From positions 1,860,001 to 1,924,000 of the forward strand of contig JAHLEZ010000016.1 in the NCBI GenBank assembly GCA_020726505.1: a stretch of 64,000 nt of DNA. The letters are read 5' to 3'. This DNA comes from Leptodontidium sp. MPI-SDFR-AT-0119 (Eukaryota; Ascomycota; Leotiomycetes; Helotiales; Leptodontidiaceae). A program made the position numbers and the translations under genes. Of the stretch, positions 42,889 through 52,067 are shown piece by piece. Position 1 is the first letter of the stretch, and the number at the start of each line of letters is the position of its first letter. The notes beneath the pieces were generated by a model. That model did no database searches, had not been told where the DNA came from, and saw only the letters and a list, made by a program, of their open reading frames with translations.

Positions 42889-43550
42889 AGATTAGATTAG
42901 AGTAGAGTAGTAAGTACTACTCTAATCTAATCTAATAAATTTATATACTACTCTAAATCTAATCTAATCTAATCTAGAGTATTAGATTACTACTTGAGTA
43001 GTAGTTATATAAACATTACACTAGCCGAAAATAGTTTAACGCTGCGGTCTTTACTAAATGAGGCTTAGCGAGCGGCTCTACCCGGGTAACGGATAATGAT
43101 TCTTCTAAGTAGTTTACTTTATAACTCTAAAAGAGGATATATTTATTATTGATTAGTTTATTAAACATAGTTATAAGTAAAAGGGTTTAATTATTTTAGT
43201 CTTAAATTTAACATCTCTTAATTACTTTCTTATATATTAACTTATATAAAATAAGCTTATTAATAATCTAATAATCTAGATTAAGTAAGATTTACTACTT
43301 TAAATCTAATCTTAGATTTTTCAATCTTTTACTAATCTAATCTAGTCTAATCTAATCTACTACTTTAGATTACTACTACGTACAGGTCGCAGCAGTTGTT
43401 AAATGTCACCAATTGCGGTGGGGCTTTGAGCCTGTACAGACCAATAATCTAGTTAAGATATTAGATCTTGCTCTTTAATTGGCTCAACCATTTAACATTT
43501 GCTGTCCCCTGTACGGAGTACTCAAGTAGTAGATTAGAAATTTATCACAC
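42889..43550. mobile_element. TCTAA-repeat-ended insertion in copia RNase H
   Basis: About 660 bases whose two ends are rich in inverted arrays of AATCTAATCTA / TAGATTAGATT and CTACTA-type units, with matching outer borders (AGTGTGACAAAT on the left, reverse complement AGTGTGATAAAT on the right). The interior is AT-rich with no recognised protein and contains the 124-bp dispersed repeat (43398-43521). It interrupts an otherwise readable copia RNase H between YVESSV and TLVET. It is probably a foldback or MITE-type transposon of a family I do not recognise. Confidence 0.6.
43398..43521. repeat. 124-bp dispersed repeat, copy 2
   Basis: Second copy of the repeat at 40240-40363, same orientation, from GTTAAATGTCACCAATTG to CCCCTGTACGGAGTAC. 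It is nested inside the TCTAA-ended insertion and is flanked by inverted CTACTACGTAC / GTACTCAAGTAGTAG-like sequence. Confidence 0.7.
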
Positions 43551-43818
43551 TGCTTTCAACATACTCTATAGTAATGATGTTGTCCTCGAGTAGCTGTCGA
43601 ACGTAGAAGTAGCGAGTATCGATGTGCTTGCTCCTCTTGTGGTGTCGTGGGTTCTCTATGAACTGAATCGTCCCTAGATTATCACAACGAATGGTGATCG
43701 GTAGTCTGTCCCCAGGGAACAGCCTCTAAAGAATGGAGTAGAGAAATTGAGCTGTTTTGCCGTTCTCATAGCAAGCAATTAGCTCCGCTTCTATGATTGA
43801 TGCAACCAATGATGTGGC

Positions 43819-43989
43819 TGTTGATTAGTATGAGTCACGTAATGAGTCATAAGTATCATTTCTACCTAGCTTATAGTATTGGAGCCTATGGCTGCCTATC
43901 GTTCAGATGGCTTATATGAAGCATCTACAGCTGTAGTCTTAATTAATCAGTCGAATACTGTTTACTGCACATAACCCCGCCAACTAACA
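43819..43989 (-). repeat. Solo copia LTR, minus orientation
   Basis: 171 bases from TGTTGATTAGTATGAG to CGCCAACTAACA, the inverted partner of 37575-37744. It abuts copia RNase H sequence on the left and LINE sequence on the right, with no matching target duplication, so recombination between elements probably created the junction. Confidence 0.75.
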
Positions 43990-46200
43990 TCCCCTTAACG
44001 GGGCAGAGCGAAGGGAGGAGTTAATCCTGGCTCGTATTTCCTTCCATAGGACTTTTTTGAAAGCAGCCTCCTTTTAACGGCCCGCTCCGGGGTGGCAACG
44101 TCGAACGTTGTCTCGATTGCCCTGTGGTCAGAGCTATGTTCGGTCGCGTGTATGACACACTTTACTATTGATGTTGCTAATTCCTCTAAGGCTAGTATCA
44201 AATCGATTATAGACTCGTGGTCACCGCTTTGCCACGTCTTCGTACCTCTCGGGAGCGAGCTGTGAAAGGCGTACTTACTTATGAGATCTACGATGGCATC
44301 GGCTTCTCCTTGTCTGTTCTGTGAAACCTTATCTCCTCCTTACAGCTGGTCGTGTCGGTTGAAATCTCTAGCAAGCATCACGTTCACTCGAATGCCAACC
44401 TTATTCCGCGCTTCCTGAATTACCTGATGTAAGTTATTAGTCATACACAAGAGTATATCTATACTAGGTCCTTTAACGTATATGAATATTATTAGTATTA
44501 ACCGGTCTGAGAGTCGTAGAACAGCGGCAGTAATATCTAATAATTACACAGCTACTTGCTCCGCTTCGATATTCTTCTAGATCTAGAGCATACTCCAGAA
44601 AGCCCATCTTTCCTCGCGTTAAACTATTGGCACTATCTTAGTCTAGTTAGAGTACTTTATAAGGACTATAATCACATTATTATCGATTATTCTTATGTAC
44701 AGCTCAGAAATCGCAAGCATTATAAACTCCTTTAGTCGTTCGTTATTTATTAGACTGTGTTATACTATTTGCTACTTTCTCACATTTAGTTAAAGTATTA
44801 TAAGTGGTATATTTATGACGAGTAAGATAAAGCACTTAACAACTCTTACTACACAACTCGTAAGGTCCTCCGCAAGGCACACATTTCGGTATTACCGCTC
44901 GGTAATCAATGTAATAGTGCCTTATTTAAGTACATTTGGTATAGACTTGCAGTTTTATACAAGAGAACGCCTTATATCTAACTTCTTAATACTTATAACA
45001 TTATAAGGGACTAAACCGGGGCTCGAAGGTTTTGGTATAAGCTAACTCTCCTGTAACATAGAAGTATTAACCTTGCAATAGTCTCTCTGCTTCGCTGCCC
45101 TTAGTAACATCAACCACTATCGATCTATATACCTTTCCTATATTTTTTCCTACTAAGCCATCCGATCTTAGTAATGTGAATGCTATCCTCCTTCCTAAGG
45201 GCCTCTATAGCTCCCGGCAAAAGCTTTCTATCCTAGTTAAGAATAGCTATTCAATTGGCATTGTCTACCTTTATAAGGTATAATTAGTCCCGTAATACCT
45301 TAGCCCCCTTTACTGCCATTTTCTCTACTACTTTCTTAACCTTTTAAAGTTCAGCTTCATCTTTATATATTACCTTAATATAATCATGGTTTTTGGCGTC
45401 CTTTATTACCGTAACGCAACGCCAAAGTTCCTGCCCTTCTATAATACGAATCTCCTCTTTAATCGCTTTTTTAATTATTCCGGGTTATGCCTTACTCCAC
45501 TCTTCTTCCCTAACTCTCGATGTATCAATTGTATAATATAGTATATTAGTTATTATTAATAGTATCGTACTTACTAAGGTGAGAGTTCGTACATTGCTTA
45601 GTCGACTACTCGGCGATGTACGGGCGATCTGCGCATACGATAGTGATCCGCTTAAGAATAGTTATACATTAAACAGCTAAATCTCGATCCTCTCTATTAT
45701 CTTTGTGACTTATACTTTAAGTATTTCAAATTTGTTTGGTGAAGGTCTTCGTTAGTGTCTCAAGCTAATTCGCGTACTCCTCTTTCTATTCTTTTATCGT
45801 GCTTAATAGCGACTTAACTAAGTCGGTGAGTACTTTAACCTGCACATTCGTAATTAACATTGCTTTCTCATACGTTAAGTGATTTAGAGTCGCTGCCATC
45901 GTTGCGGGACGTTCCTTTGCGGCGAGGGCCTTAACCTTCGTCGCGACTATGTGTTCCTTGAGGTGCGAACTGACTTCCGGTCGCTTTGCTTACGGCGCCG
46001 TTGGGGCCTCAATAACTTTAATCGTATCCTCTATATCGCTTAACGCGGCTCTGGACCTTCTCTTATTCTATTCCACTACCTTCGGCGTCTGGACGCGTTC
46101 TCGGCTCGATTAACGTATTAAGATTGCGCCCTCTATTATCCCTCCTCCGCACCACTACTGATTTGAATACTGGCTAACTGATTACTAACTAATTTCAAGC
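43990..46200 (-). pseudogene. Tad-like LINE remnant (ORF1 and endonuclease)
   Basis: Minus-strand reading at 43995-44400 gives an exonuclease-endonuclease-phosphatase-type LINE endonuclease: NVMLARDFNRHDQL (GDFN motif mutated), LPRGTKTWQSGDHESIIDLI and a SSDHRAIETTFDV box containing the conserved SDH. Sequence between 45000 and 46150 on the same strand is compatible with ORF1 and the start of ORF2, but stops prevent a firm reading. The reverse transcriptase is missing, because the element is cut by the LTR at 43989. This is a 3'-truncated LINE of the Tad1 type common in fungi. Confidence 0.65.
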
Positions 46201-46677
46201 TCCTCCCAGACGCTAAAATTCGATGATCTTTGAAAGGCGTTGAGATATTAGATAGATAAACCCTAGACCCAATAATATTCTGGGCTATTTGTCAGCACGC
46301 CCGCTAAGCTTCGTTGTACTTTGGTACTGGGGGAAACAGTTAGGCCAAGCCTTCTAGATATTTCTATCGGACAAAGGCAGTTGGACCAATAGAAGATCTA
46401 GATTTCGAGAAGCGCTACCCTTTCGGGAAAGGTGACGATGTGGTGACTTTGGAACTGATACCCCAAGGACGAAGTAGGTGACAGGTAAGAGGGGGGAAGC
46501 ACCACGTGATAAAATCACGCGACTCATCCCTCGTTTGCTGGTATGGCAGCCCAACGGCCCACCCAAGCGGCCCCCCTGCAGCTCGCCCCGGCGGGGTAGT
46601 AGGCCCTTTCACTTCGTTTCAGGGCACACACATAAATTGGTAATGGAAGAGTTGTTGTTCTAAGACTGTAACTGCTG
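46201..46677. other. GC-rich spacer, no gene recognised
   Basis: Sequence at 46270-46620 is unusually GC-rich (for example CGCCCCGGCGGGG near 46590) with overlapping short frames on both strands and no domain. It does not match ribosomal RNA sequence that I can recognise. Confidence 0.4.
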
Positions 46678-46782
46678 ATGGTTATATGCATCTACAAGCA
46701 ATAGGCAGCTGTAGGCAACAAAGTAGTCAATAGAGTCATCCAGCCCGCGACTCAACACGTGCCTAACATGCCAAGGAGGTCA
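46678..46782. repeat. Dispersed copia-LTR-like repeat, copy 2
   Basis: Partner of 33066-33162; less RIP-altered, keeping AGCCCGCGACTCAACACGTG where copy 1 has C-to-T changes. It ends near GCCTAACATGCCAAGGAGGTC. It marks the left edge of the transposon-poor island. Confidence 0.6.
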
Positions 46783-47030
46783 AAACAGCTCACTGTATTC
46801 TAATATAAAAGACGGGTAAAGACCGGTGGGAGGCAATGAAAGTGGTTCAATTGAAGAAGGCATATCTGCGGAGGCGAAAGAGGCGTTAAAATCAGGTAAT
46901 AGAAGCTTCAGAATCGATTTGAGGATTTGAGGATAAACTAATATTATGCGTCCAGTACAACGCGTTCCATACAAATTTGGTGTAAGACGCGTACCGGGTT
47001 CACCGCCGACGTTTACAGCTTAGTAATATT
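46783..47030. other. Intergenic, no gene recognised
   Basis: Short normal-composition sequence with a 64-codon minus-strand frame that has no domain. No supported feature. Confidence 0.4.
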
Positions 47031-47054
47031 GGGGGGGGGGGGGGGGGGGGGGGG
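47031..47054. repeat. G24 homopolymer
   Basis: Twenty-four consecutive G residues on the plus strand, preceded by TAATATT and followed by TTCGTCCCC. Such a run can form a G-quadruplex and is prone to slippage in replication and sequencing. Confidence 0.95.
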
Positions 47055-47665
47055 TTCGTCCCCATATCGTCAGGGGTCGTCCATGTATCAACACTCGAGT
47101 TACACCAATTTGCTCTCCCTCCCATGTACGCTATCGTGTTATGGTACGGAAGGTACTGTGTTTAAGCCACTGCTAGGCTGAGCTATTAATGCTACTGGTG
47201 CAATTTATACCGCACAAGTAGAAACACAGCGGTTGACGCCCTTGACGTCACTACTGGACGGCATTTGCCGGTGCTTAGAGATACCAGTCAAAAACAGAAT
47301 GGTGATAACGCCATTTGAATCTTGCGCGCCGATCTGTCCATCCGCCTTACCACGATCTATATGTATTTAGAAACTGTGGGCATCACCGCCTAAAAGACGA
47401 GTTTGATTTATGACAGGAATTTGGCCATAACAGCCTTATCCGGCGGTATCTTCGATCAAAATCGAGCCGAATTTCTCACTCCATGTCCTAAGTCCTACTC
47501 AGGTGTAGTCATAGCATTATATTTGTAGTGTCTCAGAAACGAGAGCCAAGGCTTATCATGGCTAGTACATGTTGCCATTCACGTTCAGGTTTAATGTAGT
47601 ACTAAATCTTGTCAGGACACGTTCACGGTAACCCATGGTATCCCCCATCGTGTTTGTACGAAGAT
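47055..47665. promoter_or_regulatory. Upstream region of the GRYW-module gene
   Basis: Normal composition, no conserved frame. A possible 3' splice site (ACTAAATCTTGTCAG at 47601-47614) lies just upstream in an open frame, so a 5' exon could begin further left; I could not identify one. Confidence 0.35.
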
Positions 47666-48768
47666 ATGAACGCAGACTCGCATTCTACACCGACAAAGAG
47701 CAGTACACATACCTCGACTACCTCTTCACTTAGTGATTTCCCTTCTCTTTTGCTGGGTCGGGTCACTCCTAAAAGCCCCAGTGGAAGCAGCGCAGACTCA
47801 ACGGCCAGCTATTCCACCCCTCCATACTCTACCAGCTTTATGCCTCAAACCTATCCTCCTCCTCCTCCTTTACCTCCTCGTCCCAACGCCAATTCGTCCG
47901 ACCCTACCTTTATCCCTGCACCAACTAGCCCTACCGGCCCCACCAGATCCCCGACCTATGCCTCTACTTTCTTCCCAAATGCGGCTACTCAGTCGTTCTC
48001 GATTCCTTCCCCTCTTCCACCAAAAGGAAGAGAGCAACCTCTCCCCTCGTTCCGCTCTGTTCTAGGATCAGTCATCAAGAGTGCACTTCTTCCTGGCTCC
48101 AAACCCACACCATCTAGGCCAGTGGAAACGGCAATGGCGAACTACACTACTGCTGATTACTCACCCAGACACCACTCGACTACAACATCCCCAATGTACA
48201 ATGCAGATAGACCGGGTCAGATCTCAGTCAACCGTGTCCCGCTAGAGAGTAACGGATTACTTTTGCTGCAAAGAACGGGGATGGTTGTTTTGCCAGGAAG
48301 ATACTGGTAAATTCCAGTTCCCAAACCTAGCTAAGAACCCACTATTTATGAAGTTCTAATAGGTACGATGCCCGGAGCGGTGCCTGGGGTGTGGATGGAG
48401 GGCCTTGCCTCGGCGTCATCACACCACAACTTCCCCTAGGCGGTCCTCTTCTCCCTGATGCTTCTGGGATATCATCAACAGGCGTGTTCATTAACGGCCG
48501 ACAGATCCACGCTCTCGATGCAATCGGGCTTCAACTCATGGGTGTGACGCCGCTTCCAGGCCGATGGTGGGTGGAAGCTGACGGAAGATATGGGTTGGAG
48601 GGGACTCACTTTGCAATAGGGAATCTGCGGATGCAAGGACTTGCAGGTGGCGCCGGGTCGGGGGGCGCGAGTAGCTGGAGTACAAGGGGAGGAAGCTTTG
48701 GGGGAACCGATGGGCAAGGGTTTGGCTATGTGGGGGGGCCAGGATGGAGTTATGCATATGGTGGATAA
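47666..48768 (+). CDS. Proline/serine-rich protein with duplicated GRYW-type module
   Basis: A two-exon gene. Intron 48307-48362 (GTAAAT, CTAAG, TAG) splits a Trp codon and joins PGRYW to YDARSGAWG. The first ATG in frame, 47666 (MNADSHSTP), is used as start; the frame is open upstream to 47609, so an extra 5' exon is possible. The N-terminal 130 residues are disordered and rich in Pro, Ser and Thr with a polyproline run. The C-terminal half holds two related units: LPGRYWYDARSGAWG..GGP.LG, then LPGRWWVEADGRYGLEG. It ends in a Gly-rich tail (GGAGSGGASSW). I have seen this pattern in bacterial and fungal proteins of unknown function but cannot name the family. It converges on the C14 protease gene, with only 91 bases between their ends. 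Confidence 0.75.
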
Positions 48769-48859
48769 AGCAAGCAAATCTTCAAGAGAATACTTTGAAC
48801 TCTCAAGTGTGAACTCGTGGCATAAACCCTTCTACTAAATACAAACAATACTTTTGACG

Positions 48860-50839
48860 CTATGCCTCTGGCTTCTTAGCCGGTTTGAGTAAGAATGGAA
48901 CACGCTGTACGTCATACCTAACCGCATGCTCAGCTGTCTCCGGCTCCATTCTCTTGTTTGTTCTCCCAAGCCCATACGCCAAATGGTAAGACAACTCCTG
49001 TAACCCCAACCCTGTCTCCCTCCCCATCGATATCGGCATCTGCCTTGTCGCCAAGTGCCTCAGATCAACTGGGGCAGTACTTACAACAACCACCAGTATT
49101 TCCGGTATCCCCTTCTGAGCGCCTAGCCTGGGCACATTTTCTGGCCAATTCAGCCTCAACCCCCTCAAGCCAAACCCGTGTTGGTCCGCCCCAAGTGTGT
49201 AATCTTCCCCTGGGCCGAGCTCAATGCCCATGGGCCGCGACGCAGAAATCAAAGTTGTGAGCCCCGTAACGAGCACGTCGAAGACGGACACAAAAACAGT
49301 ATTCTTTTCCCAGCAATTACACAGAGACATATATACTCTGTCGTCTTCCTCTGCAATTGCTGTACCGTCAGACGGCAACGGCCTCCGCGACCCCATATTC
49401 ACTAGCCCGAAGTCGATATCGAGGATCGGCTGCAGCGACTCTACACCGGTGCCGCCTTGAAGCGCAAGGAGATGCTGTGCACGGGCAAGGGTCTCAGTGT
49501 CATGGACTAGGGCTTTGATATCGGCGGGGTTTATTTTATCGTCGACAACGGGACGCGAGGAGAGCTGTACTTTTTGACTGTTGCGAAGGACAATACAAGC
49601 TCCGTTTTGGTCGATTGAGGCTAGCGACAGAGCCATTTCGTCTTTGGCGCAAGGCCGAATAAACTTCGATTCAGTTAGGCAGGCATAAATTGCCGGAGCA
49701 TCCGCCGCATTTGCATTTACGGAAACGGGCCAGCGGTACAGGCCATGTGCTTGGAGGAACGCGAGCGCGCCTTGAGGGGGCATCTGGGTGTGGCCAGGTC
49801 GAAACGAGACCGTAGCTCGGGCTTCGAATCCAGATATGCTGATGACTTCTGCAGTAGCAACTTGAGCTTCCCGCTGGATGCGGTCAGCGCCAAAAGGCAT
49901 GACCGCGTACACATTCCCTTCCTGAACCCCAGCGATACGTCCCGCTTGAATAGTCGCATGAACGCCATCATCTTCCATCTTTATTAGTTGTCCCTGTGAG
50001 TCCGCTGACCGCATGAAGAACATCGTCCGTGTGTCTGGTCCCTCTACTTGTGGATGCTGGCTAGGGAATATCGAATTTACTTGCTCGCAAACTCTACCCA
50101 GCAGCGTGCGCCATGACACGTCTTTCCCCTCTGCCTCCTTAATCGCCGCAGCTAGCGCCTCCGTAAACGCGCCGACATACTGCCCTTCCACAGTTTTATA
50201 CTCCCAAGCGGCCTCCGTAGTGGCTGCCGCAGCCAATCGTACAGCATAAGGGTTCCCTTCCAGAAACGTCTCCCCTTGCAGCTTTCCGGTCTTTTTCAAC
50301 CGCTCGATGTGCGTCTCAATATCGAAATGCAGAAGAGTTGGCTTCGCCCTAGACACAGCTCCAGAGATGTGGCTAGGATCTCGCGACATGTGGGCCGAGT
50401 GACAACAATCGAAGATGATGGTCACGTTAGCCGTAACAGTAGTAGTATCACGGAGCAAGTGCGACAGCTCCACATCGGTGATACCATTGAAGTCGGATGC
50501 GGTGGACTCAGCGTAGTCCACGGGGACAATAAACTGGTAAAAATGAGGTTTAGATGACCACTTGGTACCAGCAGTCCCTTGGGATAGAATGGAAGACGAC
50601 TTGGCGAGGCCGCCATGGCCAGAATAGTAGATTACAATAGTATCGTCAGGGCGGGCATGGCTAATCAAGTTACGCCAGGCGGACTTGATACCATCGCAAG
50701 TGGCGTCAGGGCCGCAGCACTTCAGGACAGCGAATTCAAGTCCCAAAAAGAGAGACGACATCATCGACACGTCCGTCAAAGGGCCACGGAGACCCCCTTG
50801 CGGACTGCCAATGAGCAACGCCCACTTTGTCGGACCCAT
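48860..50839 (-). CDS. Caspase-like (peptidase C14) protein with C-terminal extension
   Basis: An intronless 659-residue gene starting MGPTKWALLIGSPQ. Residues 1-280 form a caspase-fold domain: first strand KWALLIG, catalytic His75 in IVIYYSGHGG, catalytic Cys146 in VTIIFDCCHSAH, and a p10-like part (YVGAFTEALAAAI). These are the motifs of metacaspase/C14 proteases, which cleave proteins in regulated cell death. Residues 290-659 include a beta-rich segment (GRIAGVQEGNVYAVMPF) and an uncharacterised conserved region ending VRYDVQRVPFLL; this is much longer than ordinary metacaspases. No prodomain is seen before the fold. It is divergent to the TPR-CHAT gene, 1.2 kb away. The frame is undamaged, with normal composition. 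The substrate is unknown; its companion proteins are obvious candidates. Confidence 0.88.
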   Translation of the reverse strand: MGPTKWALLIGSPQGGLRGPLTDVSMMSSLFLGLEFAVLKCCGPDATCDGIKSAWRNLISHARPDDTIVIYYSGHGGLAKSSSILSQGTAGTKWSSKPHFYQFIVPVDYAESTASDFNGITDVELSHLLRDTTTVTANVTIIFDCCHSAHMSRDPSHISGAVSRAKPTLLHFDIETHIERLKKTGKLQGETFLEGNPYAVRLAAAATTEAAWEYKTVEGQYVGAFTEALAAAIKEAEGKDVSWRTLLGRVCEQVNSIFPSQHPQVEGPDTRTMFFMRSADSQGQLIKMEDDGVHATIQAGRIAGVQEGNVYAVMPFGADRIQREAQVATAEVISISGFEARATVSFRPGHTQMPPQGALAFLQAHGLYRWPVSVNANAADAPAIYACLTESKFIRPCAKDEMALSLASIDQNGACIVLRNSQKVQLSSRPVVDDKINPADIKALVHDTETLARAQHLLALQGGTGVESLQPILDIDFGLVNMGSRRPLPSDGTAIAEEDDRVYMSLCNCWEKNTVFVSVFDVLVTGLTTLISASRPMGIELGPGEDYTLGADQHGFGLRGLRLNWPENVPRLGAQKGIPEILVVVVSTAPVDLRHLATRQMPISMGRETGLGLQELSYHLAYGLGRTNKRMEPETAEHAVRYDVQRVPFLLKPAKKPEA

Positions 50840-52067
50840 TGTTGTCCAACTTTTAGACTCTCTTGCTGCCAGTTGGAATAATTAAAATGGTTCAGGTATG
50901 ACGACTAGTCGTGTAGATACAAAGCAAATTTGTTTCTTTTTGACTCTTGAAAAGCGGAGTTTAAACATATAGATATCCTTTGGCAGGTGCCTCGTCTGCT
51001 TGACGTTATAGTGATGGCGCTCTTCTCCACTATCCCCTGGTGCGTTTGTTAGCGTGCCACCATTTTGTCACTTAATAACACCACACACCACCACGTTATT
51101 TATCGTTCACCGCTTTCCATTTTAGCACGTTTGTGGCGGATAGCGGAGAGACGTTAAAGAAGAGAGCGGTGGTAATCGCAAGTCGAGTATCGCGGGACGT
51201 CTCATTATTGTGACGGTGAAGAGGTAATGGGTGAAGATGAGGGGATAAGTTGTCTGTCCTGGGGCTATATTGAGAGTCTTAGGACTGCGTGGAAGCTTGA
51301 GAAGCTCTAGGTAGTAGAGGGGTCTCAAGGACCTTAATCTGGTGTGTTTAAAATTGAATGCAAGTCCATTAGAATAATCTGAATAGCATCAACTGCGCAT
51401 GACGATTCTGCCGGATTTTAAGTGGCCAATAAGGGGATGTGTGGTGTGGATTAAGTGGTGAGATGTGGTGGTGCTATAGTGGCACGCTAACAAGTGCACG
51501 GTGCACCAGGGGGGAATAGTAAGCTGTCTGCCTAGCGTCTGCCTAACATCAGCTGATTTTGGAACTGAATTGGGCCACCGTTGACGTTGGAGGCAGCGAG
51601 TTGTAGCACCTTGCCAAAGCCATGGAGGATGGCTATGGCGGACGTCACGGACTTTGCCGCAATGGCGTTTCCTCGCCAATACGGGGATCCGCTCCCTTCC
51701 CCATCATCCGATCAGTATCATCCTCGTCTCAGATAATAGGATGATATTGATACGAGGTAAAAACCAGCAAGGGTCTGATTCGGCTTTGCAGTTACGACTT
51801 GTCACATTGAGAGTCTAAACGAGATTAGGTAAATATAACTAACGTCTTTGCTCTCTGAGAACCATTTTCACATCCTCATAATCCTTGTTGTAGGTTCACC
51901 TGCTTTGCACGCTTCCATTCTTCAAACAGGCCTTCATATGTCTATTTCTCCACAAGTATTTTCGGGAATGCTATTTGGAAGATCTGCTACGTAAAATTGT
52001 TAACTCAGTGAGTATTTTAAGAATGCTTACTGGTGCCGCTAGATGATCTATTTATTATTCTACAGTC
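50840..52067. promoter_or_regulatory. Divergent intergenic region between C14 and TPR-CHAT genes
   Basis: 1,228 bases between two start codons pointing apart. It probably holds both promoters. Short frames inside it lack domains. Pyrimidine-rich stretches and the inverted repeat at 51716-51746 are the only visible structures. A shared promoter would allow coordinate expression of the two proteases, but this is inferred from geometry only. Confidence 0.5.
51716..51746. promoter_or_regulatory. 9-bp perfect inverted repeat in the divergent promoter
   Basis: TATCATCCT and AGGATGATA separated by 13 bases, followed by a further related ATTGATACGAGG. It lies about 320 bases upstream of the TPR-CHAT start and could be a binding site for a dimeric regulator or chance. 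Confidence 0.3.

Larger units (their letters stand above)
42783..43818 (-). pseudogene. Copia RNase H C terminus, interrupted
   Basis: On the minus strand the copia RNase H reads ASIIEAELIACYENGKTAQF (43545-43805), one TAG, then ITIRCDNLGTIQFIENPRHH and YVESS. The remainder, VTLVETKKNAADMLTKPL, appears at 42783-42890 and ends with TAG at 42783-42785. The two parts are separated by a roughly 660-base insertion (about 42889-43550). Upstream sequence is cut off at the LTR boundary at 43819. The catalytic Glu/Asp pattern of the RNase H is still readable. Confidence 0.8.

Noticed and set aside
42890..43540. CRISPR-like or telomere-like repeat array (TCTAA units)
   Set aside because: Units are short, irregular, inverted at the two ends and without unique spacers; they are not the fungal TTAGGG telomere repeat either.
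46270..46620. GC-rich segment as a ribosomal RNA or tRNA fragment
   Set aside because: No recognisable rRNA core sequence and no cloverleaf could be drawn with confidence.
49717..50885. Several plus- and minus-strand frames inside the C14 gene
   Set aside because: They overlap a 659-codon frame with a full caspase-fold signature and carry no motifs of their own.
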